The translations under genes were made by a program, and so were the position numbers. DNA of 64,000 bases from an uncultured Sulfitobacter sp. (GTDB lineage Bacteria; Pseudomonadota; Alphaproteobacteria; Rhodobacterales; Rhodobacteraceae): NCBI GenBank assembly GCA_913060815.1, contig CAJXSZ010000001.1:310001-374000 (forward strand), in the 5' to 3' direction. Position 1 is the first letter of the stretch; the number at the start of each line of letters is the position of its first letter. Under the pieces are notes generated by a model, which saw nothing but the letters and a program-made list of their open reading frames with translations, had not been told where the DNA came from and did not search any database. Shown here piece by piece: positions 54,223 to 63,679 of the stretch.

Positions 54223-55188
54223 CTAGAAATCCACCTCGATGGCGACGCCACTTTTTACAGCAAGATCGACAACACTTGCGGCGACCGCGAGGTCTTGCAG
54301 GCCAACCCCTGTACCATCGAACAGCGTGATCTCGGATGCAGAGGCACGGCCCGCATGGGTGCCGTTGATCACGGCGCCCAGCTGGTGCACATCGGATTCG
54401 GCAATCAGCCCCTCGCCAACGGCATGTTGTGCCTCCCCGATACTCACCGATTGGGCGACCTCATCGGTAAAAACGGTTGCCCGTGCGAGCAGCGATGCTT
54501 CAACCTCCTGCTTGCCCTTGGTGTCAGTGCCCATACAGGCGATGTGGGTTCCTGCGCCGATATGCTCTGCCATAATCGTCGGCGCAAAGGTGGACGTGAT
54601 CGAGATTACGACATCGGCTTCCACCATCCGCTCCAGCGGCACGGGCTCAAAGGGCACGCCGGCTTCTGCTGCGACCTTTTCGATATTGGGCAGCATCTCG
54701 GGGTGGTAGTTCCAACCGATGACCTTCTCGAAGTCACGCTGCTCCAATGCGGCGCGCAGCTGGAACGTGGCTTGATGACCTGCGCCGACCATGCCCATCA
54801 CTTTTGCGTCCTCGCGCGCCAGATGTTTGATCGACACAGATGAGGCGGCGGCTGTGCGCAGCGCCGTGAGCAGATTGCCCCCCACCATCGCACGCACCAT
54901 GCCTGTATCAGGGTCAAACAAAAACACCGTAGACTGGTGATTGATGTGCCCGTGCTTCTCCATGTTGTTGGGCCAATAGCCACCAGCCTTGAGCCCCAGC
55001 GCCATGCCCGCGCGGTCAAACCCGCCCTTGAAGCCATAGAGTGCATCCTCATGGCCAATCGCCTCGCGAATAACGGGAAAGTTATAGGCGTCCTTGGAGG
55101 CCATAGCCGCAAACACGCCCTCAACGGCGTCAAACGCGGCTTCACGGGTCATCAGATTGGCGATCTCGCGTTCGGGGACGATCAGCAT
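54223..55188 (-). CDS. bhcD: Iminosuccinate reductase BhcD (ornithine cyclodeaminase/mu-crystallin family)
   Basis: 321 aa. The family fold is clear: 'VSIKHLAREDAKVMGMVGAGHQATFQLRAALE' near 117-148 with the Rossmann GAGHQA, and 'LKAGGYWPNNMEKHGHINHQSTVFLFDPDTGMVRAMVGGNLLTALRTAAASSV' near 65-118. In the beta-hydroxyaspartate cycle it reduces iminosuccinate to aspartate with NAD(P)H. It is placed last in the operon, 21 bases after bhcC, which is the order seen in Paracoccus and other Rhodobacteraceae. Without this context it would only be called ornithine cyclodeaminase-like. Confidence 0.92.
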   Translation of the reverse strand: MLIVPEREIANLMTREAAFDAVEGVFAAMASKDAYNFPVIREAIGHEDALYGFKGGFDRAGMALGLKAGGYWPNNMEKHGHINHQSTVFLFDPDTGMVRAMVGGNLLTALRTAAASSVSIKHLAREDAKVMGMVGAGHQATFQLRAALEQRDFEKVIGWNYHPEMLPNIEKVAAEAGVPFEPVPLERMVEADVVISITSTFAPTIMAEHIGAGTHIACMGTDTKGKQEVEASLLARATVFTDEVAQSVSIGEAQHAVGEGLIAESDVHQLGAVINGTHAGRASASEITLFDGTGVGLQDLAVAASVVDLAVKSGVAIEVDF

Positions 55189-55209
55189 CGGGGTATTCCT
55201 TTTGAGAGG

Positions 55210-56373
55210 TTAGTAGGCTTTGCCACGTGCCGAGACTGGCCAGACCGTCTCGACCTTGCCGCCGCGCACGCCGACGTACCAGTCGTGCACGTTGCATGTC
55301 GGATCACAGTGGCCGGGCACCAGTTTAAGCTTTTCATTCACTTTCAACACACCGTCAGGGTCTGCAACCACGCCATGCTCGTCCGAGCATTTGACGTATT
55401 CCACATCCGTGCGGCCATAGATAAACGGTAGGCCGCTATCGACGCTTTGCGCCTTGAGGCCCGCATCCACGATGGCTTTATCCGCCTTGGCGTGGCTCAT
55501 CACCGTGGTGAGCAAGAACAGGGCGTTCTCCCATTCCCCATCGTCAATGCGGTTGCCGTCCTTGTCGAGAATGCGGCCATAATCGGCGTCCATGAAGGCG
55601 TACGAGCCGCACTGCAATTCGTTGAACACTCCCGATGCGCTCTCGAAGTAATAGCTGCCCGTGCCGCCGCCACCCACGATGTCACACTCCAACCCTTCGC
55701 CATTGAGCGTCTCGACCGCATCCTTGACCATATCAATCGCGATCTGGGTTTTACCCTGACGCTCCTCATATGAGTCGAGATGCTGCATTGCACCCTGATA
55801 GGCCTGAAGCCCTGCAAATTTCAGCCCCTCGGCCGCGTCAATCGCCTTTGCCAGCTCCACCACCGCAGCCGTGTTGGTCACACCGCAGCGGCCTGCGCCG
55901 CAATCAATTTCGACCAGACATTCGATCTGCGTGCCGTGCTTGACAGCCGCAGCCGACAGGTCGGCCACGTTGGCGATGTCGTCCACACAGCAAATCGCAC
56001 GCGCGCCCAGCTTGGGGATGCGCGCAAGGCGGTCGATTTTCTGGGGAGCTGTGACTTGGTTCGACACCAGCACATCCTTGATGCCCCCGCGCGCGAACAC
56101 CTCCGCCTCCGATACCTTCTGACAGCACACACCGCAGGCACCGCCAAGACTCTCCTGCAGCTTTTGCACATCTACGGATTTGTGCATCTTACCGTGGCTG
56201 CGATGGCGCATGCCTGCCGCCTTGGCGAAATCACCCATTTTCTTCACGTTGCGCTCCAGCGCGTCTAGGTCAAGCACAAGGCAGGGCGTCTGGATATCTG
56301 CCTCGTCCATGCCAGGGAGGGCGGGGATGTCATAGCCGACTTCATAATCTTCAAGATCTACATGCTTGTTCAT
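55210..56373 (-). CDS. bhcC: Beta-hydroxyaspartate aldolase BhcC (D-threonine aldolase family)
   Basis: 387 aa from ATG 56373, which has GAAGGAGA upstream; the in-frame 56460 overlaps bhcB. It is a PLP fold-type III enzyme: 'TPCLVLDLDALERNVKKMGDFAKAAGMRHRSHGKMHKSVDVQKLQ' near 20-64 carries the lysine-binding region, and 'VEIDCGAGRCGV' near 168-179 and 'GGGGTGSYYFE' near 243-253 bind PLP. It condenses glycine and glyoxylate to (2R,3S)-beta-hydroxyaspartate. It follows bhcB by 13 bases. Confidence 0.93.
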   Translation of the reverse strand: MNKHVDLEDYEVGYDIPALPGMDEADIQTPCLVLDLDALERNVKKMGDFAKAAGMRHRSHGKMHKSVDVQKLQESLGGACGVCCQKVSEAEVFARGGIKDVLVSNQVTAPQKIDRLARIPKLGARAICCVDDIANVADLSAAAVKHGTQIECLVEIDCGAGRCGVTNTAAVVELAKAIDAAEGLKFAGLQAYQGAMQHLDSYEERQGKTQIAIDMVKDAVETLNGEGLECDIVGGGGTGSYYFESASGVFNELQCGSYAFMDADYGRILDKDGNRIDDGEWENALFLLTTVMSHAKADKAIVDAGLKAQSVDSGLPFIYGRTDVEYVKCSDEHGVVADPDGVLKVNEKLKLVPGHCDPTCNVHDWYVGVRGGKVETVWPVSARGKAY

Positions 56374-56386
56374 AGCGAGGTCTCCT

Positions 56387-57352
56387 TCAAAGGGTCCACG
56401 GCAGCAGGTCAAGATCGACATTGCCGCCCGTAATGATGACGCCGACACGCTTGCCGGCAAACTGCTCTTTGTTCTTTATGATCGTGGCTAACGGTACAGC
56501 ACAGCTTGGCTCGATCACGATTTTCATGCGCTGCCATGTGAGCTTCATGGCGTCGATAATCTCTTGCTCGGTGCAGGTCATGATGTCGCTCACGTGGTTG
56601 GACACAAAATGCCACGTCAGATCCTTCAGCGGCACCTTCAGACCATCCGCAACCGTCACAGGCGCATCATCAGCAATGATATGGCCCGCCTTGAAACTGC
56701 GGTAGGCATCATCCGCCTGCTCTGGCTCGGAGGCGATAATTTTGATGTCAGGTGCCAGATGCGAGAGCGTCAGGCAGGTGCCCGAGATCATGCCACCACC
56801 CCCAATCGGGGCAACCATCATGTCGGGGGCGCCGCCATGCTCTGTTTTCATTTGCTCTATGAACTCGAACGAACACGTCCCTTGGCCCGCGATCACCCGT
56901 GGATCATTGTAGGGATGCACAAAATCGCCGCCCGTTCTGGCCTGTACCTGCGCAAAGACCTCTTCGCGGCTGGTGGTTGATGGCTTGCACTCCGTGATGA
57001 TCCCGCCATAACCCATGACCGCGTCCTTTTTGGCCTGCGGTGCCGTGCGCGGCATGACAACGTTGCAGGGGATGCCCCGCCGCCCTGCCGCATAGCTCAG
57101 CGAGAGCGCGTGATTGCCCGAAGAATGCGTGCACACGCCTGCCGCTGCTGCCTCATCCGACAGGCCGAACACAGCGTTTGAAGCGCCGCGCACCTTGAAT
57201 GCGCCTGCCTTCTGGAAATTCTCGCATTTGAAAAACAGCTCTGCGCCTGTCAGCTCGTTAAGGTAGCTTGATGTGAGAACGGGCGTATTGTGGATGTACG
57301 GTTTGATCCGCGCATGTGCGGCCTGCATGTCGTCAAATGTAGGGATATACAT
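56387..57352 (-). CDS. bhcB: Beta-hydroxyaspartate dehydratase BhcB (serine/threonine dehydratase family)
   Basis: 321 aa from ATG 57352 after AAGGAGAGAG; a longer frame to 57412 overlaps bhcA. PLP lysine is in 'FFKCENFQKAGAFKVRGASNA' near 39-59, SSGNHA near 77-82, and the phosphate-binding loop 'APIGGGGMISGT' near 177-188. 'VIITGGNVDLDLL' ends the domain. It removes water from beta-hydroxyaspartate to give iminosuccinate, the substrate of BhcD. No regulatory ACT domain is present. Confidence 0.92.
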   Translation of the reverse strand: MYIPTFDDMQAAHARIKPYIHNTPVLTSSYLNELTGAELFFKCENFQKAGAFKVRGASNAVFGLSDEAAAAGVCTHSSGNHALSLSYAAGRRGIPCNVVMPRTAPQAKKDAVMGYGGIITECKPSTTSREEVFAQVQARTGGDFVHPYNDPRVIAGQGTCSFEFIEQMKTEHGGAPDMMVAPIGGGGMISGTCLTLSHLAPDIKIIASEPEQADDAYRSFKAGHIIADDAPVTVADGLKVPLKDLTWHFVSNHVSDIMTCTEQEIIDAMKLTWQRMKIVIEPSCAVPLATIIKNKEQFAGKRVGVIITGGNVDLDLLPWTL

Positions 57353-57362
57353 CACTCTCTCC

Positions 57363-58538
57363 TTAGCGTTTGGCGGGGGTGCTGCGGTAGTATTCCTGCG
57401 CCGCAGCCACACCTGATCCCAGCTTCACATCAAGCCCCAGATCAACCATGCACATTTCCGCTGTGGCCAAGCCGCTGAGCATCATCACATCCGTGAGACT
57501 GCCTAGATGACCGATGCGGAACACCTTGCCCGCCACATCGCCCAACCCCACACCAAAGGCGACCCCGTAGACTTCATCTGCGCGGGTCACGATGTCGGTG
57601 GCATCGAAGCCTTCGGGCGTACGGATGGCAGAGACGGTATCGGAGTAGAGGTCTGGCGAAGCGGCACAGAGCTCCATCCCCCATGCAGCCACTGCGAGGC
57701 GCACACCGTTGGCAATCCGTGTATGGCGGGCGATGACATTGTCCATTCCCTCTTCCAGCAGCATCTCCAACGACAGCTTTAATCCGTTCATCAGGCCCAC
57801 AGGCGGCGTGTAGGGAAAGGCATTGTTGGCATAGCCCTTTTCCATATCGCGCACATCGAAAAAGGTGCGTGGCAGTGCGGCGCTTTCACCAGCGGCCATC
57901 GCCTTGTCCGAGAAACCTACGATGGCCAGACCCGCGGGAAGCATGAAACCTTTTTGCGACCCCGTGACGGCGACATCGACCCCCCATCCGTCGAACTGGA
58001 AATCCATTGAGCCGATGGAGCTTACCCCGTCCACAAAGAGCATCGCGGGGTGGTCGCAGGCATCCATTGCGCCACGGACGGCGGCGATATCAGATTTCAC
58101 CCCTGTCGCAGTCTCGTTGTGGGTCGCGAGGACCGCCTTGATCTGGTGCGTGCTGTCCGCAGCAAGAATGTCCGCATATTGGTCGGTCGGAATGCCATGA
58201 CCCCAAGGCGCCTCGACAATCTGCACATCGAGCCCATGCCGCTGGCACATATCGATCCAGCGGTGGCTGAACATGCCGTTGCGCGCTACGAGCACCTTGT
58301 CACCCGCGCTCAATGTGTTGGTCAGCGCAGTCTCCCAGCCGCCGGTTCCCGTCGCGGGGAAGATGAAAATATGCGCATCATCTGATTTCAGAACCTTGCG
58401 CACCCCGTCGAGGCACGGATGAAGGATACCGCCAAAGATCGGCGCACGGTGGTCGATCGTGGGCATATAACAGGCCAGCCGCACAGCTTCTGGCATATTG
58501 GTAGGGCCCGGGATGAACACAGGGTTTTGAAAGCTCAT
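57363..58538 (-). CDS. bhcA: Aspartate-glyoxylate aminotransferase BhcA (class V)
   Basis: 391 aa beginning MSFQNPVFIPGPTNMPEAV; AAAGGA lies upstream. It is a fold-type I PLP enzyme: 'ATGTGGWETALTNTL' near 62-76, 'HNETATGV' near 137-144, 'VDGVSSIGSMDFQFDGWGVDVAVTGSQKGFMLPAGLAIVGFS' near 170-212 with the PLP lysine in SQKG. It transfers the amino group from aspartate to glyoxylate, giving glycine and oxaloacetate, which closes the cycle. It is the first gene of the bhcABCD operon and divergent from bhcR. Confidence 0.94.
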   Translation of the reverse strand: MSFQNPVFIPGPTNMPEAVRLACYMPTIDHRAPIFGGILHPCLDGVRKVLKSDDAHIFIFPATGTGGWETALTNTLSAGDKVLVARNGMFSHRWIDMCQRHGLDVQIVEAPWGHGIPTDQYADILAADSTHQIKAVLATHNETATGVKSDIAAVRGAMDACDHPAMLFVDGVSSIGSMDFQFDGWGVDVAVTGSQKGFMLPAGLAIVGFSDKAMAAGESAALPRTFFDVRDMEKGYANNAFPYTPPVGLMNGLKLSLEMLLEEGMDNVIARHTRIANGVRLAVAAWGMELCAASPDLYSDTVSAIRTPEGFDATDIVTRADEVYGVAFGVGLGDVAGKVFRIGHLGSLTDVMMLSGLATAEMCMVDLGLDVKLGSGVAAAQEYYRSTPAKR

Positions 58539-58704
58539 GACGGTATCCTTTGCTTGTTGAAAGCAACTTAGGCGTGTTGCACTGTTTTGCATATTTTTTT
58601 GAAAAGATTTTTCATTTTGCGAAGGATAGAAAAAATGATTTATTGTCAGAGGGTTGAGTTTTTCATATACTGAATGAATATTTCATTTTTGAAGAAGATA
58701 ATCT
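58539..58704. promoter_or_regulatory. bhcR/bhcA divergent control region with repeated TGAA-N-TTCA palindromes
   Basis: A 166-base AT-rich spacer. It contains TGAAAA-GAT-TTTTCA (58600-58614, perfect dyad) and TGAA-TAT-TTCA (58675-58685), plus a further TTCA-TATAC-TGAA around 58662-58674. The IclR-family BhcR is known to bind its own divergent promoter region and to respond to glyoxylate, so these are good operator candidates. A GAAGAAGAT-type ribosome site precedes the GTG start of bhcR. Confidence 0.7.
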
Positions 58705-59541
58705 GTGAACGAACCACTACCACCGAATCCTGACGCCCGAAAATCACGCGGCCGCCCCCGCGACTGGACCGATAAGACAGCCCAGAACACGATCAAATCG
58801 CTGGACCGCGCGATGGAAGTTTTTGAATTCCTGAGCGAGGGGCAGGGGCGCACGCTGTCCGGTCTGGCCTCCGACCTCGGGCAGTCTGCTGCCACGGTCT
58901 ACCGCATTCTGGTCACGCTTGAGGGGCGGGGACTGGTCGAGTTTAATCAGGCCGAACAGCTTTGGCACATCGGGCCGCGCGCGTTTGTCATCGGCGCGCG
59001 CTATCTGCGCCGCACTTCGCTGGTGGAGCGTGCGCGCCCCGTTCTGCGCATGCTCATGGAGCAGACGGGCGAGACGGCCAATCTGGGGGTGGAGCAAAAC
59101 GGTCAGGTGCTTTTCGTCAATCAGGTGGAAACCCATGCCACGATCCGCGCCTTCTTCCCGCCAGGCACGCTGTCGCGTATGCATGCTTCGGGGATTGGCA
59201 AGGCGCTGATGGCGCAGATGGACGGCCCTCGGATCGAGAGCTTGCTCGCGGGGTATGAGCTTGAGCGCTACACAGATCACACCCTGACCGACAGCACGGC
59301 GTTGCGCGCTGATCTGGAGGAGACACGCAGGCGCGGCTACGCGGTGGATGCGGAAGAGCGTAACTTGGGGATGCGCTGCATCGCGGCCCCTGTGTTTGAT
59401 ATCTACGGGGAGGCGGTGGCAGGGATTTCTGTGTCTGGCCCGACCTCGCGGGTTGGGCTGGACCGGATTGAGCCGATCAGCGCGTCGGTGATGCAGGCAG
59501 CGCGAGCATTATCGGCTGCTATCGGCGCGACCGCGGAGTAA
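58705..59541 (+). CDS. bhcR: IclR-family regulator BhcR
   Basis: 278 aa, GTG start. The helix-turn-helix is 'IKSLDRAMEVFEFLSEGQGRTLSGLASDLGQSAATVYRILVTLEGRGLV' near 30-78. The IclR effector domain runs from ~100 ('RAFVIGARYLRRTSLVERARPVLRMLMEQTGETANLGVEQ') to the end, with 'DAEERNLGMRCIAAPVFD' near 214-231. It controls the adjacent bhc operon; glyoxylate is the known effector of the Paracoccus protein. Confidence 0.92.
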   Translation: MNEPLPPNPDARKSRGRPRDWTDKTAQNTIKSLDRAMEVFEFLSEGQGRTLSGLASDLGQSAATVYRILVTLEGRGLVEFNQAEQLWHIGPRAFVIGARYLRRTSLVERARPVLRMLMEQTGETANLGVEQNGQVLFVNQVETHATIRAFFPPGTLSRMHASGIGKALMAQMDGPRIESLLAGYELERYTDHTLTDSTALRADLEETRRRGYAVDAEERNLGMRCIAAPVFDIYGEAVAGISVSGPTSRVGLDRIEPISASVMQAARALSAAIGATAE

Positions 59542-59571
59542 GGGCGGGCAGGGATCACCCCGTGCCCGCCC
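59542..59571. terminator. Hairpin terminator between bhcR and malate synthase genes
   Basis: A 9-bp perfect stem (GGGCGGGCA / TGCCCGCCC) with a 12-base loop, starting one base after the bhcR stop. It lies between convergent genes. Confidence 0.7.
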
Positions 59572-59579
59572 CCGCTGTA

Positions 59580-61733
59580 TTAAGCTTGCTGTGCTTTCAG
59601 CTCCAGTCGGCGGGCATGCAGCGTAGGCTCGGTGTAGCCTGACGGATCCGTCGTGCCTTTGAACACCAGATCACAGGCCGCTTTGAACGCGATGCCATCG
59701 AACGAAGGCGCCATCGGCTTGTAGAGCGGATCGCCGGCGTTCTGGCGGTCCACGACCTGGGCCATCTGCTGCATGATCTCGGTCACTTCCTCTTTGCCGA
59801 TGACGTCATGGTGCAACCAGTTGGCAACATGCTGCGCAGAGATGCGGCAGGTTGCGCGGTCTTCCATCAGGCCCACATCGTTCATATCCGGCACTTTGGA
59901 GCAGCCGATACCCTGATCAATCCAGCGCACCACATAGCCCAGGATACCTTGGGCGTTGTTCTCCACCTCGCGGCGGATTTGGGCCTTGCTCCAGCGGCGG
60001 TATGCGGCCACAGGAATGGTCAGCAGCGCCTCGACATAGGCACGACGCCCACCGGCAGCCAGCTTTTCCTGAACGGCAAAAACATCAACCTTGTGGTAGT
60101 GCAGCGCGTGCAGCGTCGCGGCAGTTGGGCTTGGCACCCATGCGCAATTGGCCCCCGCACGCGGGTGGTCAATCTTTGCATCGAGCATTCCTGACATATT
60201 GTCAGGCTCAGCCCACATGCCCTTGCCGATCTGCGCCTTGCCCGACAGGCCACATTCCAGCCCGATGTCGACGTTCTGGTTCTCGTAGGCGGTGATCCAG
60301 CCTTTGCGCTTGATGAAATCCTTGCGGCTGAAGGGGCCTGCTTCCATCGAGGTGTGGATTTCGTCGCCCGTGCGGTCCAGAAAGCCAGTGTTGATGAAAC
60401 ACACGCGCGCAGCTGCAGCACGGATACATTCCTTGAGGTTGGCCGAGGTGCGGCGCTCTTCATCCATAATCCCCAGCTTGACGGTATTTGCGGGCAGGCC
60501 GAGCACGTTTTCCACATGGGTAAAGATCTCGTCTGCAAAGGCGACTTCGTCAGGCCCGTGCATCTTGGGCTTGACCACATAGACAGAGCCGCAGGTAGAG
60601 TTGCGCAGGCCGTCGGTTTTGTTCAGGTCATGCATGGCGATCAGCGTGGTGATCATCGCATCCATCAAACCCTCGAAGGCTTCGTTGCCGTCACGGTCCA
60701 GAATGGCAGGGTTGGTCATCAGGTGGCCGACATTGCGCACCAGCAATAGGGCGCGGCCCTTGATCGCGCCTTCGCTGCCGTCTGCAGCGGTAAAGCTGCG
60801 GTCACCGTGCAGCGCGCGGGTCATCTCGGCGCCGCCCTTCTCAAACGTCTCTGACAGATCGCCCTTCATAAGGCCCAGCCAGTTGCCGTAGGCCAGCACC
60901 TTATCCTCGGCATCGACGCAGGCTACAGAATCTTCCATGTCGACGATGGCAGAGATCGCGGATTCCATCACCACATCGGCCAGCCCCGAGGGCGATTGCG
61001 CGCCAATCGGGTGGCTGGCATCAAACACCAGCTCGACGTGCAGGCCGTTGTTGCGCAGCAATATCGCATCAGGCTTGGCCGCGTCGCCACGGTAGCCGAT
61101 AAATTTCTCCGGCTGCATCAGCGCGGAGCCATCTACATGCAGCGCGCCGTCCTTTACGGCATAGGATGCAGCCTTGGCGTGGCTGGTGTCTGCCACGGGG
61201 AAGGCCTCATCCAGAAAGACTGCTGCACGGGCTACAACGCGCGCGCCGCGCCCGTCATTGAAAGGGCCTTTGGGAGGCAGGCTGCCCATGGCGTTGGTGC
61301 CATAGAACCCGTCGTACAGGCTTCCCCAGCGGGCGTTCGCAGCGTTGAGCACGAAGCGGGCATTGGTGCTTGGCACGACCAGCTGCGGACCTGCGATGCT
61401 GGCGATCTCTGGGTCGGTGCTGGCCGTTGTAATTTTAAAGTCGCCCTGATCGGGCACCAGATAGCCGATCTTGGTCAGGAATTCTTTATAGGCAGCGCCG
61501 TCTTGCCCTTGGCCCCGTTGGTCGATGTGCCATTGGTCGATTGTGGCCTGCAACTCGGCGCGGCGCGCCAGCAGCTCACGGTTGCGCGGACCAAAGTCAT
61601 GGACCAGCGCGGACAGACCTGCCCAGAATGTGTCAGCGGTGACGTTGAGGCCGGCGAGGGCACGCTCTTCGATGAAAGAAACAAGCTCTTCCGAGATGGC
61701 GAGGTCGGCGCGGTTGAGGCGTTGAGATGTCAT
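59580..61733 (-). CDS. glcB: Malate synthase G
   Basis: 717 aa, the monomeric G form. Key blocks are '[23 protein letters not shown]' near 260-282 (catalytic region with the acidic residues), '[22 protein letters not shown]' near 378-399, '[43 protein letters not shown]' near 415-457, and '[23 protein letters not shown]' near 483-505. It condenses glyoxylate with acetyl-CoA to malate. Its place next to the bhc operon gives glyoxylate two outlets, to malate and to aspartate. Confidence 0.96.
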   Translation of the reverse strand: MTSQRLNRADLAISEELVSFIEERALAGLNVTADTFWAGLSALVHDFGPRNRELLARRAELQATIDQWHIDQRGQGQDGAAYKEFLTKIGYLVPDQGDFKITTASTDPEIASIAGPQLVVPSTNARFVLNAANARWGSLYDGFYGTNAMGSLPPKGPFNDGRGARVVARAAVFLDEAFPVADTSHAKAASYAVKDGALHVDGSALMQPEKFIGYRGDAAKPDAILLRNNGLHVELVFDASHPIGAQSPSGLADVVMESAISAIVDMEDSVACVDAEDKVLAYGNWLGLMKGDLSETFEKGGAEMTRALHGDRSFTAADGSEGAIKGRALLLVRNVGHLMTNPAILDRDGNEAFEGLMDAMITTLIAMHDLNKTDGLRNSTCGSVYVVKPKMHGPDEVAFADEIFTHVENVLGLPANTVKLGIMDEERRTSANLKECIRAAAARVCFINTGFLDRTGDEIHTSMEAGPFSRKDFIKRKGWITAYENQNVDIGLECGLSGKAQIGKGMWAEPDNMSGMLDAKIDHPRAGANCAWVPSPTAATLHALHYHKVDVFAVQEKLAAGGRRAYVEALLTIPVAAYRRWSKAQIRREVENNAQGILGYVVRWIDQGIGCSKVPDMNDVGLMEDRATCRISAQHVANWLHHDVIGKEEVTEIMQQMAQVVDRQNAGDPLYKPMAPSFDGIAFKAACDLVFKGTTDPSGYTEPTLHARRLELKAQQA

Positions 61734-62025
61734 TGTGTCAGGTCCTGTTGGTCATTCATGGAAACATCCGCCCAAATGCACGAATGCGACTGATCGCGCT
61801 TATTCCAGCAACGGGAATGAATTTCCAGCCAAGTTTCCGATAGGCGACAAAATAATCCGATAGAGGATGGTGGTCGTGCTGCAGTGGTCCCCTCTGCGCG
61901 GGGCTTGAGCGCCGCAGCGTCACACGAAATTGAGGCTCTGTCAGCGCTCTCATTCCCCGATCGTCCATGGACTTAGCCGCCAATCTTTGGCCTACTCCAC
62001 CGCGTGGTGCAGGGGAGGATAAACC
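61734..62025. other. Divergent intergenic region between glcB and GMC oxidoreductase genes
   Basis: About 290 bases containing the two outward promoters. AGGACC precedes the glcB ATG, and GGGGAGG precedes the GMC gene start. No dyad matching the bhcR-type TGAA-N-TTCA was found. Confidence 0.4.
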
Positions 62026-63657
62026 ATGGGATATGACTACGTTATTGTTGGTGGTGGCTCGGGCGGGGCAACGCTTGCGGCGCGCCTGTCCGAAGACCCT
62101 AGTGTGAATGTCTGCCTGCTGGAAGCGGGCGGTAAGGGCGATCACATGCTGATCCGTACCCCGGCGGCAGTGGTGGCAATGCTGCCCGGTATTGGAAAGA
62201 TATCGAACTGGGCGTATGAGACGGTCCCCCAGAAAGGCCTGAACGGGCGTAAAGGGTATCAGCCGCGCGGCAAGGCGCTGGGCGGGTCGAGCGCGATCAA
62301 TGCCATGCTCTATGTGCGCGGCCAACGCGAGGATTACGACGGCTGGGCGGCTGCGGGATGTGACGGTTGGGACTGGGACAGTGTTCTGCCGTACTTCCAG
62401 CGTTCCCAAAACCACGAGGACGGCGGCAGCGACCTGCACGGTGGTACAGGCCCGCTGCAAGTCTCGCACCAGAAGTCCCCGCGCCCGATCACGCGAGCGT
62501 TCATCGAGGCGGCAGGCCGCTTGCAACACCGCGAAGTGGCCGATTTCAATACGGGTGATAACGAAGGCGTCGGCCTCTATCAGGTCACCCAATTCCATGA
62601 TGAGGCGCGCAACGGGGAGCGGTGCTCGGCTGCGGCTGCCTACTTGCATCCTGTGATGGAGCGCCCCAACCTCACCGTGATCACGGGCGCCCACGCAACG
62701 CGCCTGTCGCTGGAGGGCAAGCGTGCCACAGGCGTACATTACCGTGAGGGCAAGCAAGACAAACACGTAGCGGCCACGCGTGAAGTGATCCTGTGCGGCG
62801 GTGCGTTCAATTCCCCGCAACTACTGCAACTGTCGGGGATTGGCCGCGCCGAGGACATCACGCCGCACGGCATCGACATGGTGCATGAGCTGGCAGGCGT
62901 GGGACAAAACCTGCAAGACCACCTTGATTTCACGCTTGGCTATAAATCCAAGGACACTGACAACTTTGGCATCGGTGCAAAAGGCACGGTCAATCTGATC
63001 AAACATGCGCTGGAATGGCGGAAAACAGGCAAGGGCATGCTGGCCACGCCATTTGCGGAAGGCTGTGCCTTTCTCAAGACCGACCCGAATATCGAGCGTC
63101 CCGACATACAGATCCATTTCGTGATCTCGGTGGTGGATGACCATGCGCGCAAGCTGCATGCGGGCTACGGCTACAGCTGTCACGTCTGCGTGCTGCGTCC
63201 CGCATCAACGGGCTCTGTAACACTGGCAAGTGCCGATCCGATGGCTGCCCCCGCGATTGATCCGAACTATCTGGCAGAGGACAGTGATCTGGAAACGCTG
63301 ATCAAAGGCGCAAAGATGTCACGCGAGATTATGAAGACGCCGCCCTTGGCGGAATACGAGCACAAGGAGCTCTTTGGCGTCCGCGACGGCATGTCTGATG
63401 CAGATTGGGAAGAGATCATCCGCAACCGCGCCGATACGATTTACCATCCCGTGGGCACCTGCAAAATGGGAGTGGATGCGATGGCCGTGGTCGATCCTGA
63501 ATTGCGCGTGCACGGGATGGAGGGGCTGCGGGTCGTAGATGCTTCTGTCATGCCGACGGTCACCAGTGGCAATACCAACGCGCCCACGATAATGATCGCG
63601 GAGCGTGCTGCAGATTTGATTAAAGCGAGCGCCGCACAGACGCTTGCCGCAGAATAA
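62026..63657 (+). CDS. GMC family FAD-dependent oxidoreductase (choline/alcohol dehydrogenase-like)
   Basis: 543 aa. The FAD-binding start DYVIVGGGSGGATLAARLSED is at residues 4-24. 'RGKALGGSSAINAMLYVRG' near 84-102 is the GMC signature 1, and 'GGAFNSPQLLQLSGIG' near 259-274 is signature 2. The active-site His is in 'YHPVGTCKMG' near 474-483, with the second residue in 'SGNTNAPTIMIAERAADLI' near 515-533. It oxidises an alcohol to an aldehyde. Choline dehydrogenase is possible given the importer at the left end, but an acyl-CoA ligase follows, which fits aliphatic or polyol alcohol oxidation as well. Confidence 0.9.
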   Translation: MGYDYVIVGGGSGGATLAARLSEDPSVNVCLLEAGGKGDHMLIRTPAAVVAMLPGIGKISNWAYETVPQKGLNGRKGYQPRGKALGGSSAINAMLYVRGQREDYDGWAAAGCDGWDWDSVLPYFQRSQNHEDGGSDLHGGTGPLQVSHQKSPRPITRAFIEAAGRLQHREVADFNTGDNEGVGLYQVTQFHDEARNGERCSAAAAYLHPVMERPNLTVITGAHATRLSLEGKRATGVHYREGKQDKHVAATREVILCGGAFNSPQLLQLSGIGRAEDITPHGIDMVHELAGVGQNLQDHLDFTLGYKSKDTDNFGIGAKGTVNLIKHALEWRKTGKGMLATPFAEGCAFLKTDPNIERPDIQIHFVISVVDDHARKLHAGYGYSCHVCVLRPASTGSVTLASADPMAAPAIDPNYLAEDSDLETLIKGAKMSREIMKTPPLAEYEHKELFGVRDGMSDADWEEIIRNRADTIYHPVGTCKMGVDAMAVVDPELRVHGMEGLRVVDASVMPTVTSGNTNAPTIMIAERAADLIKASAAQTLAAE

Positions 63658-63679
63658 GATAACAAGGAGAGACAAGATA

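Noticed and set aside
61756..62820. 354-codon frame on the minus strand over the GMC gene start
   Set aside because: No recognisable protein and opposite to well-conserved GMC motifs; antisense artefact of high GC.
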